A stretch of DNA of 40,977 nt from UMGS1124 sp045541255 (GCA_045541255.1 JAZQIU010000053.1:1-40977); one strand, 5' to 3'. Counted from the first letter of the stretch, positions 25,256 through 32,339 are shown. Translations and numbers: made by a program. Notes: generated from the letters alone by a model not told the origin.

Positions 25256-25284
25256 TTGAAAAAATAAAAATTTAAGTATACAAT
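25256..25284 (+). promoter_or_regulatory. Promoter of the HPF-like gene
   Basis: TTGAAA (25256-25261), 17 bases and TACAAT (25279-25284). The start near 25291 leaves AGGAGGT just inside the transcript. Confidence 0.55.
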
Positions 25285-25306
25285 GATATTATCAGGAGGT
25301 AAGAGA

Positions 25307-26035
25307 ATGAAAATTATTTTTAGATCAAATAATCATTTTGCGAAAAAAACATTAGTAGGATTAGGTGGAGCTGAAGCATGGTTAAAAAGTTTATCAAAAT
25401 ATCTAAGTGATGATGCTACAATTTGTTTATCAATTTTTACAGATAAAAAAAGCTTTACAGAAGCATCAATAGATATTTATGATGATAAATTACATGTTAC
25501 TTCAAAAACTAAAAATGAAGATATGGTAGATGCTGTTAATTCAGCAATTGCTAAATCAGCTGCTCAATTAAAGAAAGTTAAAGATAAAAAAACTAATTAT
25601 TCTTTAACAAAAACTGAAAAAGATATTTTAAGTTTTAATGATTTAGAAGATGAAATTGATTTGAATCCAAATGTTTTATCTGGTTATGAATTATTAGATG
25701 CTGAAAAAGCTTTGGCAGAAAGAAAAAATACATCTAAATATGCTCAAGTTACTAAAAGTTATGTAGATTATTTATATGGTGTTAAAGATATAGAAAATGA
25801 AATTGTTAGAGCTGAAGAACATTTATCAGTATTGAATCATATATTAGCAACTGAAATAGATACTATGTTATATATTGATTATGTAGCTTTACAAGAAAGT
25901 ATAAAACAAATTGAAACAGAAATTAAAGTTTTAAAAAATCGTAAAGATTCTTATAAAATGAATATTCGTGATGAAAGATATATTGATGAAGTAATTGAAG
26001 AAGAATTGAACATTTTAAGTTTAAAGAGAAAATAA
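25307..26035 (+). CDS. HPF/RaiA-like N-domain fused to a coiled-coil tail
   Basis: 242 residues. The first ~95 resemble ribosome hibernation factors: MKIIFRSNN start, a middle strand ICLSIFTDKKSFTEASIDIY, and KNEDMVDAVNSAIAK followed by AAQLKKVKDK. This matches the Bacillota HPF pattern NEDMYNAID...KLERQIRKHKTK. The C-terminal dimerisation domain of long HPF is absent; residues ~100-242 are a charged, helix-rich coil (LDAEKALAERKN, QESIKQIETEIKVLKNRK). The domain call is mine from pattern memory. The start at 25307 follows AGGAGGT by six bases, and a longer frame from 25283 covers that site. It is monocistronic with its own promoter and terminator. Confidence 0.6.
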   Translation: MKIIFRSNNHFAKKTLVGLGGAEAWLKSLSKYLSDDATICLSIFTDKKSFTEASIDIYDDKLHVTSKTKNEDMVDAVNSAIAKSAAQLKKVKDKKTNYSLTKTEKDILSFNDLEDEIDLNPNVLSGYELLDAEKALAERKNTSKYAQVTKSYVDYLYGVKDIENEIVRAEEHLSVLNHILATEIDTMLYIDYVALQESIKQIETEIKVLKNRKDSYKMNIRDERYIDEVIEEELNILSLKRK

Positions 26036-26063
26036 CCGAGGCAAAAGTCGGTTATTTTTTTTT
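26031..26063 (+). terminator. Intrinsic terminator
   Basis: AATAACCGA and TCGGTTATT pair perfectly around GGCAAAAG and run into a long T-run. Confidence 0.9.
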
Positions 26064-26104
26064 ATAAGAACATATATTAGAATAGAAAGGAGTTATTATA
26101 AAAA

Positions 26105-26632
26105 ATGAATAATGGAATGAATTATCATAGATGTTCACCGTGTTGTAATTGTATGGATAATGGTACTGTTTTAGGACCAACAGGACCAACCGGACCTACT
26201 GGACCAAGAGGATTTGTGGGACCTACTGGGCCTCAAGGTACTCAAGGTTTACAGGGAATTCAAGGGCCTATAGGACCTACTGGACCACAAGGTGTTCAAG
26301 GGCTACAAGGTGAACAGGGTGATATTGGTGCTACTGGTGCGACAGGACCTCAAGGTATACAAGGACCAACAGGTCCAACTGGGCCAACTGGAGCAACGGG
26401 AATAGCCGGAGTAACAGGACCAACAGGTCCAACTGGACCTCAAGGTGATATAGGACCTACTGGTCCATCAGGAGAAGCTGGAGAAACACCGACTTTAACT
26501 ATTGGTACTGTAACAACAGGAGAACCTGGAAGTGAAGCGGCAGCATCTATAACTGGAACAGCACCTAATTTTGTACTTAATTTAACTATTCCACAAGGAC
26601 CTACTGGACCAACTGGACCAATAGGACCATAA
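26105..26632 (+). CDS. Collagen-like Gly-X-Y repeat protein
   Basis: 175 residues to the first stop. A short Cys-rich head (HRCSPCCNC, residues 8-16) is followed by uninterrupted Gly-X-Y triplets rich in GPT and GIQ/GLQ. A non-collagen insert (ETPTLTIGTVTTGEPGSEA...) comes at ~129-163, then GPTGPTGPIGP. There is no clear signal peptide. Such proteins occur as surface or spore-coat filaments in Bacillota. The reading frame continues past the stop as Gly-X-Y for 37 codons (see 26633-26746). GC content and codons (GGA, CCA, ACT) are higher than neighbours, partly forced by composition. AAAGGAG lies 12 bases before the ATG, an unusually long spacing. A glycosyltransferase follows. Confidence 0.85.
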   Translation: MNNGMNYHRCSPCCNCMDNGTVLGPTGPTGPTGPRGFVGPTGPQGTQGLQGIQGPIGPTGPQGVQGLQGEQGDIGATGATGPQGIQGPTGPTGPTGATGIAGVTGPTGPTGPQGDIGPTGPSGEAGETPTLTIGTVTTGEPGSEAAASITGTAPNFVLNLTIPQGPTGPTGPIGP

Positions 26633-26746
26633 GGTGTTCAAGGAGAAATAGGAGTTACAGAATTACAAGGAATTTAAGGTGTACAAGGTATTCAAGGTAT
26701 TCAAGGTTAAGTAGGACCTACTGGACCAGCAGGCGAAGATGCTTAG
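26633..26746 (+). pseudogene. Decayed in-frame 3' end of the collagen-like gene
   Basis: Beyond the TAA at 26630-26632 the same frame still reads Gly-X-Y (GVQGEIGVTELQGI, GVQGIQGIQG, VGPTGPAGEDA). It is broken by TAA at 26675-26677 and 26708-26710 and ends at TAG 26744-26746. The first two stops, and probably the third, occupy positions where the repeats usually have CAA (Gln), so single C-to-T changes explain them. One Gly is GAA (E) instead of GGA. The gene's terminator lies after the TAG, which suggests that the original gene ended there. Confidence 0.7.
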
Positions 26747-26753
26747 ATAAAAA

Positions 26754-26790
26754 AATAATTTGCACTTTATTGTGTAGATTATTTTTTTTT
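26754..26790 (+). terminator. Intrinsic terminator after the collagen-like gene
   Basis: AATAAT/ATTATT and CAC/GTG pair around TTTATT with a small internal loop, followed by nine T. Confidence 0.65.
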
Positions 26791-26853
26791 ATAATAGTAA
26801 ATAATACTTATACTTATAATATTAATTTTTCATATAATTATATTGGTGAATTT

Positions 26854-27924
26854 ATGAAAAAATATAAAGTTTGCGTATATGCAATTTGTAAAAATGAAGA
26901 ACAATTTGTTGAACGATGGGTTAAAAGTATGAATGAAGCGGATGCTATTTATGTAATGGACACAGGTTCTACTGATAATACGGTTCAAAAATTAAAAGAT
27001 TTAGGGGTAAACGTTATTGTTGAAAAAATTAGTCCATGGAGATTTGATGTTGCTAGAAATAAATCATTAGATATGCTACCTCTTGATACGGATATTTGTG
27101 TTTGTACAGATTTAGATGAAGAATTTGAAATTGGTTGGAGAGAAAAGTTAGAGGAAAATTATAGTGAAAATTGTCGTGTTAATTATACTTATAATTGGCA
27201 TATAAATGAAAATGGTATAGCTGATGTTACTTTTTTATTAAATAAAATCCATCCTAGAATAGGTTATATTTGGACGCATCCAGTCCATGAAGTTTTAACA
27301 CCTTTAAATGAGGAAAAATTTATTAATATTGAAAGTATAGTCTTAAATCATTATCCAGATTCTACTAAATCTCGAGGAAGTTATTTGGAATTATTAGAAT
27401 TGTCAGTTAAAGAGGATCCTGAAGATGATAGAAATATGCATTATTTAGGTAGAGAATATATGTATTATCAACGATGGGAAGAGTGTATAAAAACTTTAAA
27501 GAAACATTTAACTTTAAAAAGATCTACTTGGAATTTAGAAAGAGCTGCAAGTATGAGATATATAGCAAGGAGTTATGTAAACTTAAATAATGAAACAGAA
27601 GCGGAATTTTGGTATAAAAATGCTATCAAAGAAGCAAGTGATGTTAGAGAAGGTTATGTAGAGCTTGCTATATTATATAACAAACAAGAAAAGTGGTTAG
27701 AAAGTATAAATTGTTTAATTAAAGCTTTATGTATAAAAGAAAAACCTTTGGTATATATGAATGAAGTGTTTTGTTGGGATAATACTGTAGATGATTTAAT
27801 GAGTATTAATTACTATAATTTAGGTTTAAAAGATTTAGCTGTTTATTATATTGATAAAGCTATAGAATATAATAAAGATGATGAAAGATTATTAAATAAT
27901 AAAAAAATTTTTTTAAATAATTAA
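26854..27924 (+). CDS. Family 2 glycosyltransferase with C-terminal TPR repeats
   Basis: 356 residues. The GT-A domain begins KVCVYAICKNEE and has MDTGSTDNT (sugar-nucleotide binding) and TDLDEEF, the DxD-type metal site (~85-95). From ~190 on, tetratricopeptide-like helices follow (NMHYLGREYMYYQRWEECIKT as the first). There is no signal or membrane segment, so it acts in the cytoplasm. The nearby collagen-like protein with many Thr residues is a plausible substrate, as in Bacillus exosporium collagens; this is inference from position. The frame is open back to 26770, but GGTGA five bases before ATG 26854 and the upstream terminator support the shorter start. Confidence 0.8.
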   Translation: MKKYKVCVYAICKNEEQFVERWVKSMNEADAIYVMDTGSTDNTVQKLKDLGVNVIVEKISPWRFDVARNKSLDMLPLDTDICVCTDLDEEFEIGWREKLEENYSENCRVNYTYNWHINENGIADVTFLLNKIHPRIGYIWTHPVHEVLTPLNEEKFINIESIVLNHYPDSTKSRGSYLELLELSVKEDPEDDRNMHYLGREYMYYQRWEECIKTLKKHLTLKRSTWNLERAASMRYIARSYVNLNNETEAEFWYKNAIKEASDVREGYVELAILYNKQEKWLESINCLIKALCIKEKPLVYMNEVFCWDNTVDDLMSINYYNLGLKDLAVYYIDKAIEYNKDDERLLNNKKIFLNN

Positions 27925-27936
27925 TATTATGTTTGT

Positions 27937-27966
27937 TTGATTTTGCTATTATAGCGGTGATATAAT
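27937..27966 (+). promoter_or_regulatory. Promoter of the orphan gene at 27983
   Basis: TTGATT (27937-27942), 18 bases and TATAAT (27961-27966) with TGA before the -10. The start near 27973 rules out the ATG at 27971. Confidence 0.65.
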
Positions 27967-27982
27967 CATAATGGTGAGTATA

Positions 27983-28681
27983 ATGAAGGATTCTAATATA
28001 TCAGGTTATGTAAATAGAAAAACGGGAAGTGGAACAAAATATAATTATGACTTAAAACCTTTGATTCAGGATTTTAGTTTTTTAGATTTCATTTCTAACG
28101 CTTTAAGGAATAGACAAGTTGGTAATGATTTTGGTGCTTTTTTAGTACTGACTAATAAACAATATGTACTTGGTTATAATGCTGGTTTTGGTGTTGGAAC
28201 TCATATTGCTTCTTTTGCAAGAACTTTTAATGATTTGAATGGACATGGTAGAATAGTGTACGATTCTGAGGCAATAAGATTATCAGAAAAATGTCAAAAA
28301 GATTATATAACTGCTAGAATTATGTATGATTGTGTGGATGAAAATGAAAATGGTTCTCCTATTTATTCAGGCAGTATAAGTTTTTTAATAAAAAATTTAC
28401 CAATTAGTCCTAAACAATTTGAAGTTTTTAAAAAATTTTATGAAAACTATAATAGTGAAATTGAACTTGTTGTAAAAAGATGTTCAATAAATAATTTTTG
28501 TGTATGGTTTAGATATGATACTGAGCTTAGCAAATTTAATGTGAATAAATCTGAAAATTTAGATAATTTGTATAAATTTTTAGAAAGTCAAATTGATTAT
28601 GATAAAGTAGTTGAAGATGAAGATGAAGTTTTAGTTGGGGTATGTGTTGATGAGACTTTATCTAGAAAGAACAAGTTTTAA
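27983..28681 (+). CDS. Conserved-looking hypothetical protein
   Basis: 232 residues, soluble, with no recognised motif. It contains a mixed alpha/beta stretch with FGAFLVLTNKQYVLGYNAGFG, then GSISFLIKNLPISPKQFEVF, and an acidic tail (YDKVVEDEDEVLVG). The segment GVGTHIASFARTFNDLNGHG is Gly/His-rich, but I cannot assign a catalytic role. An ATG at 27971 is in frame. GGTGA (27973-27977) and the predicted transcription start favour 27983. It has its own promoter and terminator. Confidence 0.75.
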   Translation: MKDSNISGYVNRKTGSGTKYNYDLKPLIQDFSFLDFISNALRNRQVGNDFGAFLVLTNKQYVLGYNAGFGVGTHIASFARTFNDLNGHGRIVYDSEAIRLSEKCQKDYITARIMYDCVDENENGSPIYSGSISFLIKNLPISPKQFEVFKKFYENYNSEIELVVKRCSINNFCVWFRYDTELSKFNVNKSENLDNLYKFLESQIDYDKVVEDEDEVLVGVCVDETLSRKNKF

Positions 28682-28707
28682 GGTTATCGTGTATGATAAT
28701 CTTTTTT
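28680..28707 (+). terminator. Intrinsic terminator
   Basis: AAGGTTATC and GATAATCTT pair (one G-U) around GTGTAT and end in T6. Confidence 0.8.
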
Positions 28708-28709
28708 AC

Positions 28710-28738
28710 TTGTTTATAAATGTTGTTTGTGATATTAT
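28710..28738 (+). promoter_or_regulatory. Promoter of the mrnC-rlmB-sigH operon
   Basis: TTGTTT (28710-28715), 17 bases and TATTAT (28733-28738) preceded by TGTGA (TRTGN). Confidence 0.6.
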
Positions 28739-28753
28739 TTAGTCGGTGGTTAT

Positions 28754-29113
28754 ATGAATAACTTAGTACTTGCATACTTAGGGGATGCAGTTTATGAACT
28801 ATATATTAGGGAATATTTAATAAGTAAAGGTTTTGTTAAGGTTAATGATTTACAAAATGAAAGTTTAAAATATGTTTCAGCTAGTAGTCAAAGTAATCAT
28901 TTAAAGAGATTAATGGATAATAATTTTTTAACTGAAGATGAAATAGATATTGTTAAACGTGGTAGAAATATGAGTAGTCATAATAAAAAAAATACAGATA
29001 TTGTTACTTATAAAAGGAGTACAGGTTTGGAATGTTTGATTGGTAGTTTAAAAGTGGATGGAAATATAGAAAGAATAAATGAAATAATGGAATTTATAGT
29101 AGGTGAGGAATAA
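28754..29113 (+). CDS. mrnC: Mini-ribonuclease III
   Basis: 119 residues of the RNase III catalytic fold without a dsRNA-binding domain. The family start LAYLGDAVYELYIREYLI carries the catalytic acidic residues, and VKRGRNMSSH and GLECLIGSL are typical of the second half. In Bacillus it matures 23S rRNA ends. Its position directly before rlmB matches the usual Bacillota order. The stop overlaps the rlmB start by one base. Shine-Dalgarno GGTGG is modest. Confidence 0.92.
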   Translation: MNNLVLAYLGDAVYELYIREYLISKGFVKVNDLQNESLKYVSASSQSNHLKRLMDNNFLTEDEIDIVKRGRNMSSHNKKNTDIVTYKRSTGLECLIGSLKVDGNIERINEIMEFIVGEE

Positions 29114-29781
29114 TGAAAGTTTCAGGAAAAAATGTATTTAATGAATTAGATATTAAAAATATTCGTAAAGTTTATTTAAGTAAAAATTTTAAAGATAAAG
29201 ATATTATTGAATTTATACAAAAAAATAAAATTAAATATGTTATTAGCGATCCGAAAGTTATGGATGGTATGTTAAGAAATAATCAAGGTATTATTGTTGA
29301 TATTAATGATTATGAATATAGTAATTTAGAATCTGTTGATAGTGATTTTGTTATTATATTAGATCATTTAGAAGACCCTCATAATTTTGGAGCGATAATA
29401 CGTACTAGTGAAGCGATGGGGATAAAACATATAATTATTCCTAAGGATAGGAGTGTTAGCGTTAATGAAACTGTTATGAAAACTAGTGCCGGTGCTTTGA
29501 ATCACGTTAATATAATTCAGGTTCCTAATTTAGTTAATGCTATTAATTATTTAAAAGATAATGGCTTCTTTGTATATGGTGCTGAAGCTGATGGAATTAA
29601 TTATAAAGATGTAGATTATAGTGATAAGAGATGTCTTGTTATAGGTAGTGAAGGTAAAGGTATAAGCCCTGTAGTTAGAAAGAATTGTGATGAAATAATT
29701 AGTTTAACTATGAAAGGGCATGTTAATAGTTTAAATGCAAGTGTTGCAGCTGGTATTCTAATTTATGGTTTAGGTGATTAA
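29113..29781 (+). CDS. rlmB: 23S rRNA 2'-O-methyltransferase RlmB-type (SpoU/TrmH family)
   Basis: 222 residues of the SPOUT knot class. Motif 1 is LDHLEDPHNFGAIIRTSEA with the catalytic Arg, motif 2 is VIGSEGKGIS, and motif 3 is NSLNASVAAGIL. The N-terminal substrate-binding domain is short. It probably methylates a guanosine of 23S rRNA, as in the YacO/RlmB group. Tight coupling: it shares one base with mrnC and sigH follows immediately. A yacP (NYN nuclease) gene, usual between rlmB and sigH in Bacillus, is missing. Confidence 0.92.
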   Translation: MKVSGKNVFNELDIKNIRKVYLSKNFKDKDIIEFIQKNKIKYVISDPKVMDGMLRNNQGIIVDINDYEYSNLESVDSDFVIILDHLEDPHNFGAIIRTSEAMGIKHIIIPKDRSVSVNETVMKTSAGALNHVNIIQVPNLVNAINYLKDNGFFVYGAEADGINYKDVDYSDKRCLVIGSEGKGISPVVRKNCDEIISLTMKGHVNSLNASVAAGILIYGLGD

Positions 29782-30366
29782 ATGGAGTATCCAGATAGTG
29801 AATTAGAATTTTATTTGCATGATAATAATGAAGATGCTGTTGATATTGTTTATGAAAAATATAAATATATAATAGAAGTTTTAATAAGCAAGTATAGAAG
29901 AGTATTTTATGCTTTAAATATTGATTTAGATGAAGTTAAACAAGAAGCTAATTTAGCTTTTAGTAGTGCTATATATAGTTATAATCAAGATAAAGATACA
30001 AGTATGAGTACTTTTATCACTTTATGTGTTGAAAGAAAAATAAGACAAGTTATTAAATCTCATGAAACAGTGAAGAGTAGAATACATAGTGAAACGTTAT
30101 CCTTAAATGGTAAAAGCGATATTAATTTAGAAGATTTTATTGGTGATGAAACTTATGAACCTTTAAAGACTGTAGAAAATATTGATACTATAGAATATAT
30201 AAATCAAGAGGTTAAAAATATTTTATCTAGTAGTGAGTTAGAAGTATATAATTTAATGATACAAGGCTTAGATTATGTAGAAATAGCTAAAGTTTTGGAT
30301 AAAACCCCTAAACAAATAGATAATTCTATACAAAGAATAAGAATAAAGTTAAAAAAATTAAAATAA
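29782..30366 (+). CDS. sigH: Sigma-70 family factor, SigH-like
   Basis: 194 residues. Region 2 is seen as DLDEVKQEANLAFSSAIYSY and STFITLCVERKIRQVIKSHE. Region 4 is ELEVYNLMIQGLDYVEIAK, continuing VLDKTPKQIDNSIQRIRIK, a helix-turn-helix. It occupies the sigH position of Bacillus (between rlmB and secE-nusG), where SigH controls stationary phase, competence and early sporulation. No other sporulation gene is seen here, so the regulon may differ. It begins on the base after the rlmB stop, without a strong Shine-Dalgarno, implying coupled translation. Confidence 0.85.
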   Translation: MEYPDSELEFYLHDNNEDAVDIVYEKYKYIIEVLISKYRRVFYALNIDLDEVKQEANLAFSSAIYSYNQDKDTSMSTFITLCVERKIRQVIKSHETVKSRIHSETLSLNGKSDINLEDFIGDETYEPLKTVENIDTIEYINQEVKNILSSSELEVYNLMIQGLDYVEIAKVLDKTPKQIDNSIQRIRIKLKKLK

Positions 30367-30369
30367 TTA

Positions 30370-30398
30370 TTGCTAAAAAAAACATTTTGTGCTATATT
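30370..30398 (+). promoter_or_regulatory. Promoter of secE-nusG
   Basis: TTGCTA (30370-30375), 17 bases and TATATT (30393-30398) preceded by TGTGC (TRTGN). Confidence 0.6.
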
Positions 30399-30406
30399 AT
30401 GTTTGT

Positions 30407-30425
30407 ACACGGAAGTGTTTTTTTA
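30407..30425 (+). terminator. Small GGAA-loop hairpin with T-run in the secE leader
   Basis: ACAC-GGAA-GTGT followed by seven T. The stem is only four pairs, and it lies just after the predicted secE start. It may end the sigH transcript, act as an attenuator, or be chance. Confidence 0.35.
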
Positions 30426-30449
30426 ATACAATAATTTAGAGGTGTGGAA

Positions 30450-30650
30450 ATGGTTAAAGCTAAGAAAAAAAGTACTGTAAAGAAAAGTTTTTATAACGAA
30501 GTTAAGAGTGAGTTAAAAAAGGTTAAATGGCCTAGTAAAAAGGAAATGATAAAGTATTCTGTATCTACTTTATGTTTTGTTATTCTATTTGCATTATTCT
30601 TTTTTGGGATAGAAAGTTTATTTGCATTTGTTAAGGGGTTGATTGGGTAA
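30450..30650 (+). CDS. secE: Preprotein translocase subunit SecE
   Basis: 66 residues with one membrane segment at the C-terminal half (~38-60). The amphipathic motif NEVKSELKKVKWPSKKEM is the SecE hallmark. It forms the SecYEG channel. A GTG at 30444 is in frame but falls within GAGGTG, the Shine-Dalgarno; ATG 30450 is five bases after it. nusG follows directly, as usual in bacteria. rpmG, often just before secE, is absent here. Confidence 0.95.
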   Translation: MVKAKKKSTVKKSFYNEVKSELKKVKWPSKKEMIKYSVSTLCFVILFALFFFGIESLFAFVKGLIG

Positions 30651-30651
30651 T

Positions 30652-31188
30652 ATGGAAAAATTATGGTATGTAGTAAATACTTATAGTGGGCATGAAAGTA
30701 AAGTTCAAGAAAAATTATTATCTCGTGCTCAAACAATGGGATTTCAAGATTATATTTTTAGAGTTGTAGTTCCAGAAGAAACTGTTACAGAAACTTTAAA
30801 AGATGGTTCTACTAAAGAAAAGAAAAAGAAAATGTTTCCAGGATATATTTTAGTTGAAATGATTATGACTGATGAAGCTTGGTATATTGTACGTAATACT
30901 CCAGGAGTTACTGGGTTTATAGGCTCTAGTGGTAAAGGTGCTAAACCAACTCCATTATTACCTCAAGAAATAGATAGAATATTATCTCAAATGGGCATGA
31001 CTAGAATGGATGTAGATAAAGACTTAGCTGTAGGAAATAAAGTAAGTATTAATGATGGTCCATTCAAGGGAATGCTTGGTACTATAGATAATATTGATGT
31101 AGAAAATAGTACATTAACAGTGTTAATAGATTTATTTGGTCAAGAAACTCCAGTTGAAGTTGAAATGTGCCAAGTAAGTGCTGAATAA
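30652..31188 (+). CDS. nusG: Transcription termination/antitermination factor NusG
   Basis: 178 residues. The NGN domain begins MEKLWYVVNTYSGHESKVQE, with FPGYILVEM and TPGVTGFIG. The C-terminal KOW domain is VGNKVSINDGPFKGMLGTI. It couples RNA polymerase to Rho or ribosomes. A TTG at 30643, inside the end of secE, has a slightly better-placed Shine-Dalgarno (AAGGGG) and would add three residues. ATG 30652 matches the usual family start and is preferred. Confidence 0.95.
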   Translation: MEKLWYVVNTYSGHESKVQEKLLSRAQTMGFQDYIFRVVVPEETVTETLKDGSTKEKKKKMFPGYILVEMIMTDEAWYIVRNTPGVTGFIGSSGKGAKPTPLLPQEIDRILSQMGMTRMDVDKDLAVGNKVSINDGPFKGMLGTIDNIDVENSTLTVLIDLFGQETPVEVEMCQVSAE

Positions 31189-31190
31189 AA

Positions 31191-31212
31191 GATGTCTTCT
31201 AGACATTTTTTT
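31191..31212 (+). terminator. Intrinsic terminator after nusG
   Basis: ATGTCT and AGACAT pair around TCT, followed by seven T. Confidence 0.85.
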
Positions 31213-31214
31213 GT

Positions 31215-31243
31215 TTGCATAAAATATACTAGTGTGCTATAAT
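31215..31243 (+). promoter_or_regulatory. Strong promoter of rpsF-ssb-rpsR
   Basis: TTGCAT (31215-31220), 17 bases and consensus TATAAT (31238-31243) with TGTGC before it: the best promoter in the window. Confidence 0.8.
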
Positions 31244-31249
31244 ACTAAT

Positions 31250-31312
31250 CGAGCGAAGAGCTCCTTGCTTAAATTTAAGTTTTAAGCCGAATAGACCAGA
31301 AGGAGGTGTATT
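31250..31312 (+). promoter_or_regulatory. Candidate S6:S18 autoregulatory leader
   Basis: CTCCTT (31261-31266) can pair with AAGGAG of the Shine-Dalgarno (31300-31305). GCTTAAA (31267-31273) pairs with TTTAAGC (31281-31287). The 3' side bulge reads CGAATAGACCAG, so a CCG sits at the junction. Leaders upstream of rpsF that bind the S6:S18 complex are known and carry a CCG motif. The operon here encodes both S6 and S18, which fits feedback control by hiding the ribosome site. Confidence 0.55.
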
Positions 31313-31600
31313 ATGAACAAATATGAAATTATGTTCATTTTAAAATCTAATGAGGAAGAAGCTATTAAAAGTGAAGTTTCTAATTTAAAAGCAATTATCA
31401 CTGATATGAATGGTGAAATTACTAATGAAAAAGAAATGGGTAATAGAAAATTAGCTTATCCAATCAAAAAAGAATTAAATGGATATTATTATGTTATGAA
31501 TGTTAATGCTAATAATGATGCTATAGCAGAATTTGATCGTAAAGCAAAAATCAATGAAAATGTTATTAGACATTTAATTATTAGATTAGATGAGGAGTAA
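31313..31600 (+). CDS. rpsF: 30S ribosomal protein S6
   Basis: 95 residues. The start NKYEIMFILKSNEEEA, the central GNRKLAYPIKKELNGYYYVM and RHLIIRLDEE end are typical of S6, which binds S18 on the 30S platform. Shine-Dalgarno AAGGAGGTG is near perfect. It is the first gene of rpsF-ssb-rpsR, under the strong promoter and the leader described at 31250-31312. Confidence 0.97.
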   Translation: MNKYEIMFILKSNEEEAIKSEVSNLKAIITDMNGEITNEKEMGNRKLAYPIKKELNGYYYVMNVNANNDAIAEFDRKAKINENVIRHLIIRLDEE

Positions 31601-31602
31601 TC

Positions 31603-32067
31603 ATGAATAACGTTGTTTTAGTAGGTAGATTAACAAGAGATCCAGAATTAAGAACTACTCCAAATGGAACAGCAACATGTCAAATTAGTATTGCCGTTAA
31701 TGGTATTCCAAATGCTAATGGTGAAAGAACTACTGATTTTATAAATGTTACTGTATGGAGAAGACAAGCAGAAAATGTTTCTAAATATTGTTCAAAAGGT
31801 AGTCAAGTTGGTATTACTGGTAGAATACATTCTAGAAGTTATGATGCTAATGATGGAACTAAGAGATATGTAACTGAAGTAGTTGCAGATAACATTACTT
31901 TTTTAGGAAGTAGTAATAGAGGCAGTTCACAATATAGTGATCCAATGCCAGATTATAACGTAAGTCAACAACCAAGTTTTACTTCTCAGCCAACAGATTT
32001 AGTAGAAGATCCATTTAAGGACTTTGGAAGTGAAGTAGTACTTAGTGATGATGACTTACCATTTTAA
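31603..32067 (+). CDS. ssb: Single-stranded DNA-binding protein
   Basis: 154 residues. The OB fold begins NNVVLVGRLTRDPELRTTPN and includes DFINVTVWRRQAENVSKY. A disordered Gln/Ser/Pro-rich linker leads to the acidic tip SDDDLPF, the docking site for repair and replication partners. It lies between rpsF and rpsR, the usual Bacillota order, and starts two bases after the rpsF stop. Confidence 0.97.
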   Translation: MNNVVLVGRLTRDPELRTTPNGTATCQISIAVNGIPNANGERTTDFINVTVWRRQAENVSKYCSKGSQVGITGRIHSRSYDANDGTKRYVTEVVADNITFLGSSNRGSSQYSDPMPDYNVSQQPSFTSQPTDLVEDPFKDFGSEVVLSDDDLPF

Positions 32068-32079
32068 GGAGGATTAGAA

Positions 32080-32295
32080 ATGGCTGAGTTTTATCGTAAA
32101 AAGAAAAAAATATGTCAAATGTGTGCTGGTAAAAGCGTTGATTATAAAGATGTAAATATTGTTACAAAATATATTAATGAAAAAGGCAAAATTATGCCAA
32201 GAAGAATGACTGGTGCATGTGCTAAACATCAAAGACATATTGCAATGCAAATCAAAAGAGCTAGATTTATGGCTTTAATACCATTTGTTAAATAA
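32080..32295 (+). CDS. rpsR: 30S ribosomal protein S18
   Basis: 71 residues. KKKKICQMCAGKSVDYKDV, TKYINEKGKIMPRRMTGACA and KHQRHIAMQIKRARFMALIP are classic S18. CxxC plus one later Cys are present (zinc-binding type C+ in part: C12, C15, C47). AAGGAGG precedes the ATG. It is the last gene of the operon before a terminator. Confidence 0.97.
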   Translation: MAEFYRKKKKICQMCAGKSVDYKDVNIVTKYINEKGKIMPRRMTGACAKHQRHIAMQIKRARFMALIPFVK

Positions 32296-32318
32296 AAGTA
32301 CGCTGTGTACTTTTTTTT
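32294..32318 (+). terminator. Intrinsic terminator after rpsR
   Basis: AAAAGTAC and GTACTTTT pair around GCTGT and run into T8. Confidence 0.85.
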
Positions 32319-32330
32319 AGTATAAAAAAA

Positions 32331-32339
32331 TGTTATACT
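32331..32339 (+). promoter_or_regulatory. Extended -10 promoter of rplI-dnaB
   Basis: TGTTATACT is a TGN extended -10. No convincing -35 is present; the T-run of the preceding terminator lies there. Confidence 0.45.

Noticed and set aside
26105..26632. CRISPR-like or tandem DNA repeat array
   Set aside because: The periodicity is nine bases and in frame, explained by Gly-X-Y codons; no conserved repeat-spacer pattern exists here or elsewhere in the window.
26633..26746. Reassigned TAA codon (TAA read as Gln)
   Set aside because: Most genes in the window end cleanly at TAA with no homology beyond, so the code is standard; decay or read-through is more likely.
26770..26853. 28-residue N-terminal extension of the glycosyltransferase
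   Set aside because: It would start inside the collagen gene's terminator, has no ribosome site, and the GT2 fold begins right after ATG 26854.
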